A DNA stretch of 64,000 bases. Origin: Faecalibacter rhinopitheci. Its GTDB lineage: Bacteria; Bacteroidota; Bacteroidia; Flavobacteriales; Weeksellaceae. The translations under genes were made by a program, and so were the position numbers. Of this stretch, positions 34,934 through 44,268 are shown piece after piece; the stretch's first letter is position 1, and every line of letters begins with the position of its first letter. The notes beneath the pieces were generated by a model. That model was not told the origin of the DNA. It saw nothing but the letters and a program-made list of their open reading frames with translations, and made no database searches. The stretch lies in NCBI RefSeq assembly GCF_015234135.1, contig NZ_JADGIK010000003.1, forward strand, positions 1 through 64,000, read 5' to 3'.

Positions 34934-37066
34934 TTATTTTGTTGATTCTGGTTTTAAATATAAATCAAAGTAATCTGTAATTTTTTGCATTAAATGTACA
35001 CGTTCAGCGCCACGGACATTGTGCTCATGATTAGGATAAACATAGTAATCAATTTGCTTTTCTGCCTTCACCGATTCACGTAGTAAATCCATCGATTGTT
35101 GCCAAACTACCACAGGGTCTAACGAACCATGAATCACTAATAATTTTCCTTGTAGATTATTCACTTTTGTTAATAAGTTGTTCCCTTCATAACCTTTTGG
35201 ATTATCTTGTGGCGATTCCATGTAACGCTCTGTATACATAATTTCGTACTGACGCCAATCGATTACTGGTCCACCTGCAACCCCAACTTTAAAAACATCA
35301 GGTTTGCGTAACATGAATGAAGTTGTCATAAATCCACCATAACTCCAACCGTGAATTCCCATACGTTCAGCATCAACAAAAGGTAAAGATTTTAAATAAT
35401 CAACTCCTTTCATTTGGTCCTTCATTTCTGTTGTTGCTGCTTGTCCATGAATCGCTTGCTCGAATTTTAATCCTCGATTTGCTGACCCACGTCCATCCAT
35501 TGTAAATACTACATATCCCTTTTCAGCTAAATGATCATACCATAAATTTCCAGACGCAGGAAAACGATTACTAATCATCTGAGCGTGTGGGCCATTATAT
35601 AAATAAACGATAACGGGATATTTCTTAGATGCATCGAAGTTATTAGGATAGATTAATTTTCCGTACAAATCAGTACCATCATCAGCCTTTAGCATTACGT
35701 TTTCAACTTTAGCTGTTTTGTATCCTTCTAACGGATTTTTCGCAGTCAATAAGTTATTAATTCTACCTGATTTGGTATCAATCACATCTACTTTACGAGG
35801 CGTGGTATCGCTGCTCCAATTATCAATGGCATAAATTCCAGAAGTAGAAACGGAAGGGTTATGTGTTCCAGCCTCTTTTGTTAATTTACGTAACTTTCCA
35901 TTTTCCCAATTTACCGCATATAAGTGGCGTTCGTTAGGAGAATCTTTTGTTGTTACAACTAATAATTCTTTCGCTTTCGTATTTTGTCCAACGATATCCG
36001 TTACAATCCAATCTCCTTTTGTGATTTGGTTGATTAATTTTCCGTTTGTATCAAAACGGTATAAATGCATAAATCCATCACGTTGCGACCACCAAACGAA
36101 TTCGTTATTTTTCCCTGGAATAAAATATAATTCGTGTTGAGGTTCTACATATTTATCATCTTTTTCTTCGAATAGTGTTTTAATGAACTGACCAGATGTA
36201 GCATCATATTGGTTTAATTTTAAGTGTTTTTGATCACGGCTTAAAATTCCAATGTAAATGTGTTTTTCATCTGGCGACCAAGTAACAGAAGTTAAATATT
36301 GATCTTTTTCAGGTTCAGTTTGTAAGAAAACAGTTTGTTTCGTTTTCGGATTATAAACACCTAAAGTCACCGTATGATTCTTTGTTCCAGCAAATGGATA
36401 TTTGATGTTTTTATTTACCGCAGGTTGTACCGACCAATCGATAATTGGATATTCCGTCACAACTGTCTGATCCATGCGATAGAATGCTACATAATTTCCT
36501 TTCGGAGAAATATAAATTCCTTTATGGATTCCAAACTCATTTTGGTGAACAGATTTACCGTTTACAATGTTGTACGAACCATCTTTAGTAATTTGGTGAG
36601 TATTTCCTGTGTTATCTACAAAGTATAAATTATTATCAATCGTATATCCGGCTTGATTGTTATCAGCATCAAATTCTACATCTTCAGCTTTTGCAGGAAT
36701 ATTAATCCAATTATTGATTTGTCCATTTGTAGCAACTGTTTTGAAAGTTCCTTTTTGATTGAAAAAAGCTTTTTGGTTGTTGATCCAATTTAACGATGGA
36801 ATACGATTTCCTTCAAATTGAGTTGAACGGAAAATGGTATCTACTTTATTTGTTGGAACTGTTTTCTTGATTAAAGCTTCTCCGTATTTCGTTTTTACAT
36901 TTTGTGTAAAAGCATCTTCGTTAGGAAGCCATTGTACTTGGTTTAAGTTTTCAACTCTAAGATTAGTTCCTAATCCAAGAACGGCATCTTTCATCGTAAT
37001 TTCGTTTTGTTGAGCAACCGATAAAGTACTCAATAAAAGTGTAGCGTATAGTAATTTCGTTTTCAT
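34934..37066 (-). CDS. Dipeptidyl-peptidase IV-type S9 serine peptidase
   Basis: The 710-residue product has a signal peptide (LLYATLLLSTLSVAQQ), an N-terminal beta-propeller with YTIDNNLYFVDN and WSPDEKHIYIG blades, and a C-terminal hydrolase domain. The catalytic triad is visible: Ser in GWSYGGFMT, Asp in HGSLDPVV, His in YPNHEHNVRG. DPP-IV enzymes remove X-Pro dipeptides from peptide N-termini, in line with a proteolytic lifestyle. It lies two bases after the ArsC-like gene on the same strand. Confidence 0.93.
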   Translation of the reverse strand: MKTKLLYATLLLSTLSVAQQNEITMKDAVLGLGTNLRVENLNQVQWLPNEDAFTQNVKTKYGEALIKKTVPTNKVDTIFRSTQFEGNRIPSLNWINNQKAFFNQKGTFKTVATNGQINNWINIPAKAEDVEFDADNNQAGYTIDNNLYFVDNTGNTHQITKDGSYNIVNGKSVHQNEFGIHKGIYISPKGNYVAFYRMDQTVVTEYPIIDWSVQPAVNKNIKYPFAGTKNHTVTLGVYNPKTKQTVFLQTEPEKDQYLTSVTWSPDEKHIYIGILSRDQKHLKLNQYDATSGQFIKTLFEEKDDKYVEPQHELYFIPGKNNEFVWWSQRDGFMHLYRFDTNGKLINQITKGDWIVTDIVGQNTKAKELLVVTTKDSPNERHLYAVNWENGKLRKLTKEAGTHNPSVSTSGIYAIDNWSSDTTPRKVDVIDTKSGRINNLLTAKNPLEGYKTAKVENVMLKADDGTDLYGKLIYPNNFDASKKYPVIVYLYNGPHAQMISNRFPASGNLWYDHLAEKGYVVFTMDGRGSANRGLKFEQAIHGQAATTEMKDQMKGVDYLKSLPFVDAERMGIHGWSYGGFMTTSFMLRKPDVFKVGVAGGPVIDWRQYEIMYTERYMESPQDNPKGYEGNNLLTKVNNLQGKLLVIHGSLDPVVVWQQSMDLLRESVKAEKQIDYYVYPNHEHNVRGAERVHLMQKITDYFDLYLKPESTK

Positions 37067-37067
37067 G

Positions 37068-37418
37068 TTATTTCGTTAAATGAGCTGCTAAAGCTTCTAA
37101 ATTCTTTTTTTCGTTTCCAATAAAAATGATGTCATTATCAACTACAACAGGACGCTTTAAAAAAGTATAATCAGTTAGGATGTAATTTTTAATATCATCT
37201 TCAGACAATTCAATATCTTTTAAACCTAATTTTTTATAATTCTGCGCACGACGAGAAAATAAAGCTTCATAACTTCCTGCTAACTCTTTCATTTCAGTTA
37301 ATTCTTCCTCAGCAATAGCTGTTGATTTGATTTCGTGTAAATCAAATCCTGTGAAATCATTTTCTTTCAGAATTCTTTTACATGTATCACACGTTTTTAA
37401 AAAAAATACTTTTTTCAT
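37068..37418 (-). CDS. ArsC/Spx-family thioredoxin-fold protein
   Basis: The 116-residue product has a CDTCKR motif (C-x2-C) after the first strand and the family's later segment ILTDYTFLKRPVVV (RPVV with cis-Pro), placing it in the ArsC-like/YffB-Spx family. True arsenate reductases use a single Cys and an Arg triad, so this may be a thiol-disulfide or redox-regulatory protein. It starts the unit that includes the DPP-IV gene. No arsenic-resistance genes are near. Confidence 0.85.
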   Translation of the reverse strand: MKKVFFLKTCDTCKRILKENDFTGFDLHEIKSTAIAEEELTEMKELAGSYEALFSRRAQNYKKLGLKDIELSEDDIKNYILTDYTFLKRPVVVDNDIIFIGNEKKNLEALAAHLTK

Positions 37419-37504
37419 CGTTTTCGATTTTTATGGATATGTAAATATAATTAAAGTTGGATTGTTAACGCATTAGTGTTTTTATTTATGTTTAAAGAAA
37501 GGTT

Positions 37505-37512
37505 TATCTTTG
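37505..37512 (+). promoter_or_regulatory. Promoter -7 box TATCTTTG for rluF, possibly leaderless
   Basis: TATCTTTG fits TAnnTTTG and ends only 4 bases before the ATG at 37517. Transcription starting 5-7 bases after the box would give an mRNA with almost no leader. Confidence 0.5.
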
Positions 37513-37516
37513 TGAC

Positions 37517-38440
37517 ATGGACGAGAAGAATAGCATACGATTAAATAAATACATTAGTGATAGTGGATATTGTTCTAGACGAGAAGCTGATCAATACATA
37601 GAGAATCGTTTAGTACATATTAATGGACGCGTTGCTAAAACAGGGCAACATGTAAGTCCTGGAGATGTAGTGACGGTGAAAGGTGTTGAGATAGAGCCGC
37701 GAGAGAAAGATCATGCAGCTTATATTATGTTGAATAAACCTGTAGGTGTTACATGTACTACAGATTCTTCGGATCCTGATAATATTGTTGATTTCTTGTC
37801 GTTCGGTGAGCGTATTTTTCCGATTGGTCGTTTAGATAAAGATTCATCAGGTTTAATCCTATTAACAAGTGATGGCGATATTGTGAATAAGATTCTACGT
37901 GCTGGTAATAATCATGAGAAAGAATATGTTGTTACAGTAAATAAACCAATTACTGATGAATTTTGCGAACGAATGTCGAAAGGTGTTCCAATCTTAAATC
38001 AAGTGACTAAGAAGTGTAAGATTGAAAAAGTGAGTACAAATGTTTTTAAGATTACGTTGATTCAAGGTTTAAATCGTCAGATTCGTCGTATGTGTGAATA
38101 TTTTGGTTATACGGTAAAGAAATTGGAACGTGTACGTATTATGAATTTAACGTTGAATGTTCCGATTGGTCAATTTCGTGATTTAACTCCTGAAGAATTA
38201 GCTGAATTAAATCGTTTGACTGCAGATTCTGAAAAAACTGCTGAAAAGAAACCATCGAATAAACCAAAGAAATCTCCAGCAAAAAATACAGCAGATTTAT
38301 CGCCTAATTTTAAAGATGATAAAGGTCGTTCAGCACAAAAGAAAAAAACGAATAAACCAAAAAGTACAAATCAAGCGCGTATTGGTAAAAGTAAACCACC
38401 CACTACGTCGAAAGGAGGGAAATTTAGTAAAAGGAAATAA
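37517..38440 (+). CDS. rluF: 23S rRNA pseudouridine synthase, RluF type, with basic C-terminal tail
   Basis: The 307-residue enzyme converts a uridine in 23S rRNA to pseudouridine. Residues 7-65 form an S4 RNA-binding domain ([21 protein letters not shown]). The catalytic Asp is in [14 protein letters not shown], and the later [18 protein letters not shown] is typical of the RluB/E/F branch. About 70 residues at the end are Lys, Ser, Pro and Thr rich, an addition beyond the usual length of about 235. A second family member with a low-complexity N-terminus lies at 41100. Confidence 0.88.
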   Translation: MDEKNSIRLNKYISDSGYCSRREADQYIENRLVHINGRVAKTGQHVSPGDVVTVKGVEIEPREKDHAAYIMLNKPVGVTCTTDSSDPDNIVDFLSFGERIFPIGRLDKDSSGLILLTSDGDIVNKILRAGNNHEKEYVVTVNKPITDEFCERMSKGVPILNQVTKKCKIEKVSTNVFKITLIQGLNRQIRRMCEYFGYTVKKLERVRIMNLTLNVPIGQFRDLTPEELAELNRLTADSEKTAEKKPSNKPKKSPAKNTADLSPNFKDDKGRSAQKKKTNKPKSTNQARIGKSKPPTTSKGGKFSKRK

Positions 38441-38443
38441 AAT

Positions 38444-38475
38444 AAAAAGCGATTCATAATTAATCGCTTTTTATT
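38444..38475 (+). terminator. Terminator of rluF
   Basis: AAAAAGCGATT-CATAAT-AATCGCTTTTT, then T-rich sequence. Confidence 0.85.
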
Positions 38476-38542
38476 TTATATATGTGCTTATTAGTTCGTC
38501 ATTTATAAAATTTATATATTTAACTACTATAAGAAAAAACAC

Positions 38543-40999
38543 ATGAAAAGAATTATTTATTCTCTGATGTTTTTAGCGATGTCTTTAGGCTCGTTAAATG
38601 CTCAAGAAAACATTACATTTCAAAATCCGCCACAAGAAATTTTGCAATTAGCAGATGCTGATATGCCACCTTCAATCTCTACTGATCGTAAAGCTGAAAA
38701 CGCTTTTTTGTCATATAGAAGTCGTTATAAAACATTAAACGAATTATCAGAAACCGAGTTACGTTTAGCGGGATTACGTATTAATCCAATAACGAACATT
38801 AACTCGCGTGAAACTTTTGTAGAGAAAATTACTTATTACGATTTAAAGACTTCTAAGGAAATAATGATAGCAGGTTTACCGTCTAAAGGGCGTTTTTCTA
38901 ATGCTTCTTGGAATTCTGCACAAACTAAGTATGCGGTAACAAATACAACTGAAAAAGGTGTAGAGTTATGGATTATTGATGTTAAAGCAAAGTCTGCAAC
39001 AAAAGTTTATGAAGATAAATTAAATGCAAATTTAGGTCGTCCTTTTAATTGGCTTTCAAATAATGAGGTAATTGTTAATGTTATACCATCATCAAGAAAA
39101 GCATTAATTGATACGAGTGTAGCTTTACCAACTGGACCAACAGTATCTGTTGCAGATGGAAAAGAAGCACAAAATAGAACTTACCAAGATTTGTTACAAA
39201 ATAAAAATGACGAATTCAATTTTGAGCAATTAGCATTATCAGAATTAGTAAAAATTAATATTGAAACTGGTGCTAAATCTAAATGGAAAGATGCAGCAAT
39301 GTATACAGATGTTACTGCTTCGCCAGATGGAAAATATGTATTGGTGAGTGAAATTCAAAAACCCTTTTCTTATTTAGTGACATACAATAGTTTTCCGTCT
39401 GTAGAAACTGTGTATGATGTTACAGGAAAATTAGTAAAGGAAATAGATCGTAAAGATTTACAAGAAGTTGTTCCTAAAGGATTCTCTTCAACTAAAACAG
39501 GGAAAAGAGGAATTTACTGGAGAGCAGATAAAGCAAATACGTTGTATTGGGTAGAAGCTTTGGATGGAGGAGATGCAAATAAACCAGCAGAATATCGTGA
39601 TGCAGTTTATCAAGTTGCGGCACCATTTACTGCAGAGAAAGAATTAGTTGTTAAAACTAAAGATCGTTATCGTGGAGTAACATGGGGAAATGATGAAGTT
39701 GCTTTAGTTCGTGATACATGGTATGATACACGTTCTGAAAGTACTTATATCTTCAATCCTTCAAAACCAAATGAAGAACCTAGACGTTTCTTTAACCGTA
39801 ACTCTCAAGACGCATACAATAATCCGGGTAGCTTTGTAACTGAAGTTAATGATAATGGATTTAGCGTTTTGTCTATCAATAAAGGAAAATTAATGTTAGT
39901 TGGAGATGGAGTATCCAAAGATGGTATTCTTCCATTCGTAGATGATTTTGATACGAAGACTTTACAAACATCTCGTTTATGGAGAGCTCAAAAGTCTAAT
40001 CAATTGGAATCAATTGCACGTGTAATTGATCCGAAGAAAGGACTTATTTTACAACAAATTCAATCAAAATCAGATTATCCGAATTTGTATGTGCGTAATA
40101 TTTTCCAGAAAGGAGGAAAGCCAAAACAAGTAACATTTACGAAGAATCCTTTTGAAGCGATGAATAAAGTTTCGAAAGAATTAATTACCTATAAACGTGC
40201 AGATGGTGTATCATTATCTGGAACACTATATTTACCACCAAATTACGATAAATCTAAAAAAGAGAAGTTACCGATGTTGATGTGGGCTTACCCACGCGAA
40301 TTTAAAGATGCTGCAACTGCAGGTCAAGTAACAACTTCAGAAAATAAATTTACTTCGCCATCTTATGGTGGTCCAGTATATTGGGCCTTGAGAGGATATG
40401 CCGTATTAGATGATGCTGCTTTCCCAATTATTGGAGAAGGTAAAGCCGAACCAAATGATACATTTGTCCCTCAATTAGTAGCCAATGCAAAAGCAGCGAT
40501 TGATGCAGTTGATGCATTAGGATTTATTGATCGTGAAAGAGTAGCAGTAGGAGGACACTCGTATGGAGCGTTTATGACAGCTAACTTATTATCACATTCT
40601 AATTTATTCGCAGCTGGTATTGCACGTTCAGGAGCTTATAACCGTACATTAACACCATTCGGATTCCAATCAGAACAGCGTAACTACTGGGAAGCGCCAG
40701 AAGTGTACAATACGATGTCGCCTTTTATGAATGCAGAGAAAATGAAAACACCATTGTTATTAATACACGGAGATGCGGATAACAATACAGGAACTTTCCC
40801 AATGCAATCAGAGCGTTACTTTAATGCCTTAAAAGGTTTAGGAGCTACAACACGTTTAGTGTTATTACCAAAAGAATCGCATGGATATGCATCACGCGAA
40901 AACATTATGCATATGTTATGGGAGCAGGACCAATGGTTAGAAAAATACGTAAAAAACAAAGGAAAAGAAACTTCGACTGAAGCGAAGAAGAAAAAATAA
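38543..40999 (+). CDS. Large secreted S9-family peptidase
   Basis: The 818-residue protein has a signal peptide (LMFLAMSLGSLNAQ), a propeller-like N-terminal part and a prolyl-oligopeptidase C-terminal domain. The triad is seen as Ser in VGGHSYGAFM, Asp in HGDADNNTG and His in KESHGYASRE. The SPSYGGPVYWALRGYAV block and IGEGKAEPND resemble glutamyl-type members of S9. It ends in a Lys-rich tail (STEAKKKK). Its specificity is not fixed from sequence. A hairpin with T-tract follows, and the opposing rluB-like gene has its own. Confidence 0.88.
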   Translation: MKRIIYSLMFLAMSLGSLNAQENITFQNPPQEILQLADADMPPSISTDRKAENAFLSYRSRYKTLNELSETELRLAGLRINPITNINSRETFVEKITYYDLKTSKEIMIAGLPSKGRFSNASWNSAQTKYAVTNTTEKGVELWIIDVKAKSATKVYEDKLNANLGRPFNWLSNNEVIVNVIPSSRKALIDTSVALPTGPTVSVADGKEAQNRTYQDLLQNKNDEFNFEQLALSELVKINIETGAKSKWKDAAMYTDVTASPDGKYVLVSEIQKPFSYLVTYNSFPSVETVYDVTGKLVKEIDRKDLQEVVPKGFSSTKTGKRGIYWRADKANTLYWVEALDGGDANKPAEYRDAVYQVAAPFTAEKELVVKTKDRYRGVTWGNDEVALVRDTWYDTRSESTYIFNPSKPNEEPRRFFNRNSQDAYNNPGSFVTEVNDNGFSVLSINKGKLMLVGDGVSKDGILPFVDDFDTKTLQTSRLWRAQKSNQLESIARVIDPKKGLILQQIQSKSDYPNLYVRNIFQKGGKPKQVTFTKNPFEAMNKVSKELITYKRADGVSLSGTLYLPPNYDKSKKEKLPMLMWAYPREFKDAATAGQVTTSENKFTSPSYGGPVYWALRGYAVLDDAAFPIIGEGKAEPNDTFVPQLVANAKAAIDAVDALGFIDRERVAVGGHSYGAFMTANLLSHSNLFAAGIARSGAYNRTLTPFGFQSEQRNYWEAPEVYNTMSPFMNAEKMKTPLLLIHGDADNNTGTFPMQSERYFNALKGLGATTRLVLLPKESHGYASRENIMHMLWEQDQWLEKYVKNKGKETSTEAKKKK

Positions 41000-41013
41000 T
41001 TTCTGAAAATTTT

Positions 41014-41043
41014 AAAAGCGGCTACTTTTGTAGTCGCTTTTTA
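41014..41043 (+). terminator. Terminator of the S9 peptidase gene
   Basis: AAAGCGGCTAC and TAGTCGCTTT form a stem with a mismatch, followed by TTTTT. Confidence 0.75.
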
Positions 41044-41049
41044 TTTTAA

Positions 41050-41080
41050 TAAAAAAAGCCTCGCAATGCGAGGCTTTATA
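41050..41080 (-). terminator. Terminator of the rluB-like unit
   Basis: AAGCCTCGC-AAT-GCGAGGCTT has a perfect 9-base stem with a T-run on the minus strand. It differs from the stem-loop at 34902 by one loop base. Confidence 0.9.
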
Positions 41081-41099
41081 TTTTGAATCAAAAAGATGA

Positions 41100-42155
41100 T
41101 TACATCATTTTTAAGAAGTTAACTTCCATTTCAGTTAAAGGGCGGAAATCTCCACGTCCAACTGTTTTCTTAGTTAATCCAGCAAAAGATACACGATCTA
41201 AAGCTTCAACTTTATAATCTAATTTCTCGAAGATACGACGTACAACGCGGTTCCATCCAATGTGGATTTCAATTCCGACTTCGTTTTTAGGACGTTTTTC
41301 GATGTAAGAAATGTTATCTACAATTGCAATTCCTTCTGGAATTAAACGGATACCTTTCTTAATTTCAGCCAAATCATTTGCTGTTAATTTTTTATCTAAC
41401 GTAACATGATAGATTTTTTTAACGTCGTGACTTGGGTGAGTTAATTTTTTAGTTAAGTAACCATCGTTAGTAAATAAAAGAACTCCTGTTGTTTGACGGT
41501 CTAAACGTCCTACTGGGAAAATACGTGCTGTTGTAGCAGGACGCATTAAATCCATTACTGTAGAGCGATCTTTCTCATCTTTAGAAGTTGTAATGAATCC
41601 TTTTGGCTTATTTAATAAAAAGTAAACATTCTTTTCTGAAGAGATTCTTTTTCCATCGAAACGAACTTCGTCTCCTGGTTGAACTTTATAACCCATTTCT
41701 GAGATAACTTGACCATTCACTGTAACGATTCCAGTTTTGATCAGTTCGTCGGCCTCTCTTCTGGATGCAATCCCTGCATTCGCTACATATTTATTTAAAC
41801 GAATAGTCCCATCATCAACAGGTGCAGCCTTAAGCCTTTTTACGAAAGGCTTCTGACCAAATTTGTTGCTTGGTTTGTTTGCTCCAAAACTTTTTCCTCC
41901 TTCTGGTCTACTACCTCCACCAAAGCTTGGTCTCCCGCCTTCAGTTTTTTTAGCTCCAAAGCTTGGTTTACCTCCTTCTGTTCTGCTACCTCCACCAAAA
42001 GCTGGTCTCCCACCTTCAGTTTTTTTAGCTCCAAAACTTGGTTTTCCTTTTCCTCCGGTAGGTCTAGATGAAGAAGAAGATGTACTTCCTCCTTTTCCAC
42101 GATTATTCCCGCCCTGGGAATTTTTGTTGTTGGATTGATTTCGTCTGTTATTCAT
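41100..42155 (-). CDS. RluB-type pseudouridine synthase with long low-complexity N-terminus
   Basis: The catalytic half (residues 115-351) has an S4 domain (RLNKYVANAGIASRREADELI) and GRLDRQTTGVLLF with the catalytic Asp, as in RluB/RluE-type enzymes. The first 110 residues are Gly, Ser, Lys and Arg rich and hold two copies of a 25-residue unit (KPSFGAKKTEGGR-PxFGGGSRxEGG, residues 38-87) plus a partial third. Such tails can bind RNA non-specifically. It overlaps the UbiA-type gene by four bases (ATGA), so translation is coupled. Confidence 0.88.
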   Translation of the reverse strand: MNNRRNQSNNKNSQGGNNRGKGGSTSSSSSRPTGGKGKPSFGAKKTEGGRPAFGGGSRTEGGKPSFGAKKTEGGRPSFGGGSRPEGGKSFGANKPSNKFGQKPFVKRLKAAPVDDGTIRLNKYVANAGIASRREADELIKTGIVTVNGQVISEMGYKVQPGDEVRFDGKRISSEKNVYFLLNKPKGFITTSKDEKDRSTVMDLMRPATTARIFPVGRLDRQTTGVLLFTNDGYLTKKLTHPSHDVKKIYHVTLDKKLTANDLAEIKKGIRLIPEGIAIVDNISYIEKRPKNEVGIEIHIGWNRVVRRIFEKLDYKVEALDRVSFAGLTKKTVGRGDFRPLTEMEVNFLKMM

Positions 42156-43084
42156 GATATATTAATTGATGCGCTCCCTAAATTCTGCGCAATAGTTTGC
42201 AAATTTAAGGGATTTATTTCGATAAATGCGATACTAAAAACTCCTACAACAATCATTCCTTTAAAAAAGTAATGCAGAATTTTATATTCTTGCTCAGTGC
42301 GTCCTTTATATATCAGGATTCCATTCACTATAAAACATAAAATTCCAAAAATGAAAAAATATTTCATTTGACCAATTTCATGGTTATTAATAAGATAGAA
42401 ACTCAATAAAATATCCATTAAAATTAAAATGTAGAGTATCTTTTTGGTGAATGTTGTACCATACTTTATTGGAATTGAGTTGTAATTATAAATTAAATCC
42501 ACTCTTATAGAAGATAAGTCCTTTACAATATCTGTTATTAAAAGTAGAATAGTAAGGAAAGCAGCATGTAAGAAAAGTGTGTAATCAAAATTATCAAAAT
42601 ATATTAGTAAAGCAAAAAATGGCAATACTCTTAATATAACTAAGTAGATGTTTTTAATCAATGCAAATTTGTTCATCTTATGACTATAGAACCAAACGAG
42701 TATTTGATAGATTAAAAAATAGAGAAATACCCGCCACGAAACTGTTGCAGCAATTAATAAGGATATAATATTAAGGGTGATATATACAGAGAGTTTAAAG
42801 CCTTGAGAAACTTGCCTATGCAGATAGGTTTGCATAGGTCGCTTAATTAGATCTTTTTCTAAATCGTAAAAATTATTAATAATATACCCTGCTGCTACAC
42901 AGAGAATAGAGGTTAGTATAATCCCGTTGATCTTAGGATTAGTTAATATACTAAGATGATTGTCGTGAGATGCAAAAATAAAGAGTGATGCTAAATACTG
43001 TGCAAGCATCAAAATAATTAAATTGTATCCTCGTACAACAGAAAATAAAGCAAATAGTTTAATGATTATCTTCTGTAGAGTCAT
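42152..43084 (-). CDS. UbiA-family prenyltransferase, geranylgeranylglycerol-phosphate type
   Basis: The 310-residue protein has eight to nine hydrophobic segments and UbiA signatures: NNFYDLEKDLIKRP (the first Asp-rich motif, reading N-D-x3-D-like) and ITDIVKDLSSIRVD (second motif). The family attaches prenyl chains to acceptors, here perhaps geranylgeranyl transfer to a glycerol phosphate or to menaquinone precursors. It sits between mevalonate kinase and the rluB-like gene. That prenyl-supply context fits but does not prove a substrate. Confidence 0.82.
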   Translation of the reverse strand: MTLQKIIIKLFALFSVVRGYNLIILMLAQYLASLFIFASHDNHLSILTNPKINGIILTSILCVAAGYIINNFYDLEKDLIKRPMQTYLHRQVSQGFKLSVYITLNIISLLIAATVSWRVFLYFLIYQILVWFYSHKMNKFALIKNIYLVILRVLPFFALLIYFDNFDYTLFLHAAFLTILLLITDIVKDLSSIRVDLIYNYNSIPIKYGTTFTKKILYILILMDILLSFYLINNHEIGQMKYFFIFGILCFIVNGILIYKGRTEQEYKILHYFFKGMIVVGVFSIAFIEINPLNLQTIAQNLGSASINIS

Positions 43085-43102
43085 AGATAATAATGTATAA
43101 GA

Positions 43103-44020
43103 TTAGAAACGATAAATAACTTCTGTATTGAAATCTTTTAAATGTGTTTTAGCTTTTTCATAATCTTGTGTAAATCCTAGTACATATCCACCTCCGCCAG
43201 AGCCACAAAGTTTTAGATAATAAGTATCTGTATCTATTCCTGTTTTCCAAGCATCCACTAGCTTTTGTGGGATCATTGGACGAAAATGTTCAAAAGCCCA
43301 AGAGGATAATTTCTGAAGATTTGCAAATAAAGGATTGTATTCACCTTTTACAAAGTAATCTATACAGGCATTATTATATTTAATAAATTCTTCTTTTAAC
43401 GTTTTACGAAATCCTTCTCCTTTTAATTTTTCAAAAAATATTTGTACCATAGGTGCAGTTTCACCTGGTTCTCCAGAATTTATTAAAAATACAGCACCTT
43501 TTCCATCTATAGAAGCAGCAGGTAAACCAACAGTAGAGATATCATCTTTGGATTGAATTAGTAAAGGAATATTCATGTAGCAAATTAGTGGATCTATACC
43601 AGAAGATTTACCATGAAAATAAGATTCCATTTTCCCGAAAATTAATTTTAATTCAGCTATTTTATCTTTTGTTAGATCTGCTTGAATATCAATTTTATCT
43701 TTTGAGTATTTGTTATAGATAGCAGCTACTAATGCACCCGAACTACCTACACCATAACCTTGAGGAATATTAGAATCGAAATACATTCCGTTCTTAACAT
43801 CTTCAATAAAAGATTCAGTATTAAATTGATCTGAGAAATTTTCTGATAAAAATTGTGCGTATTTACGCAAACTCTCGTTAGATGAAGCTGATTCTGGAGT
43901 TAATTCAAATTTCAGTGCACCTTGATAAAAATTATAAGGTATCGTTAAGCCTTTTGAGTTCTCGATAATTCCGTACTCACCAAATAATAATATTTTCGCG
44001 TAAAATAGTGGATTCTTCAT
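43103..44020 (-). CDS. Mevalonate kinase (GHMP family)
   Basis: This 305-residue kinase probably phosphorylates mevalonate in isoprenoid synthesis, a pathway used by Flavobacteriia instead of the MEP route. It has FYAKILLFGEYGIIENSKGL at the start, the ATP-loop IPQGYGVGSSGALVAAI (GHMP motif), FGKMESYFHGKSSGIDPLI and the C-terminal LKLCGSGGGGYVLGF. Other mevalonate-pathway genes are not in the window. It begins the minus-strand unit ending at 41100. Confidence 0.88.
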   Translation of the reverse strand: MKNPLFYAKILLFGEYGIIENSKGLTIPYNFYQGALKFELTPESASSNESLRKYAQFLSENFSDQFNTESFIEDVKNGMYFDSNIPQGYGVGSSGALVAAIYNKYSKDKIDIQADLTKDKIAELKLIFGKMESYFHGKSSGIDPLICYMNIPLLIQSKDDISTVGLPAASIDGKGAVFLINSGEPGETAPMVQIFFEKLKGEGFRKTLKEEFIKYNNACIDYFVKGEYNPLFANLQKLSSWAFEHFRPMIPQKLVDAWKTGIDTDTYYLKLCGSGGGGYVLGFTQDYEKAKTHLKDFNTEVIYRF

Positions 44021-44256
44021 TAAAAAACTTAATTCTGTTCAGCAAAATTACGAAAATACTTTTAGTCTAAGTTACTGAACGTTAATTATACCTTCAATAT
44101 ACAATAAATGCACCACTTTTATTTGTTTTTAATGGATTTAGAGAATGGCTTATTATTTGTTTATGGGGTTATAAACCAGATTTTTAACATATCTACAAAT
44201 TTTTGTTAAATATCAAAAGGTATACTATATAATAAGAGATATCTAGTTAAAAATTT

Positions 44257-44264
44257 TAAATTTG
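44257..44264 (+). promoter_or_regulatory. Promoter -7 box TAAATTTG for the CBS gene unit, possibly leaderless
   Basis: TAAATTTG at the end of the divergent spacer (44021-44268) ends 4 bases before ATG 44269, similar to the rluF arrangement. Confidence 0.5.
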
Positions 44265-44268
44265 CAGC

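Noticed and set aside
41863-42138. Pro/Leu-rich plus-strand frame and another minus frame at 41840-42100
   Set aside because: Both are shadows of the low-complexity repeats in the pseudouridine synthase N-terminus.
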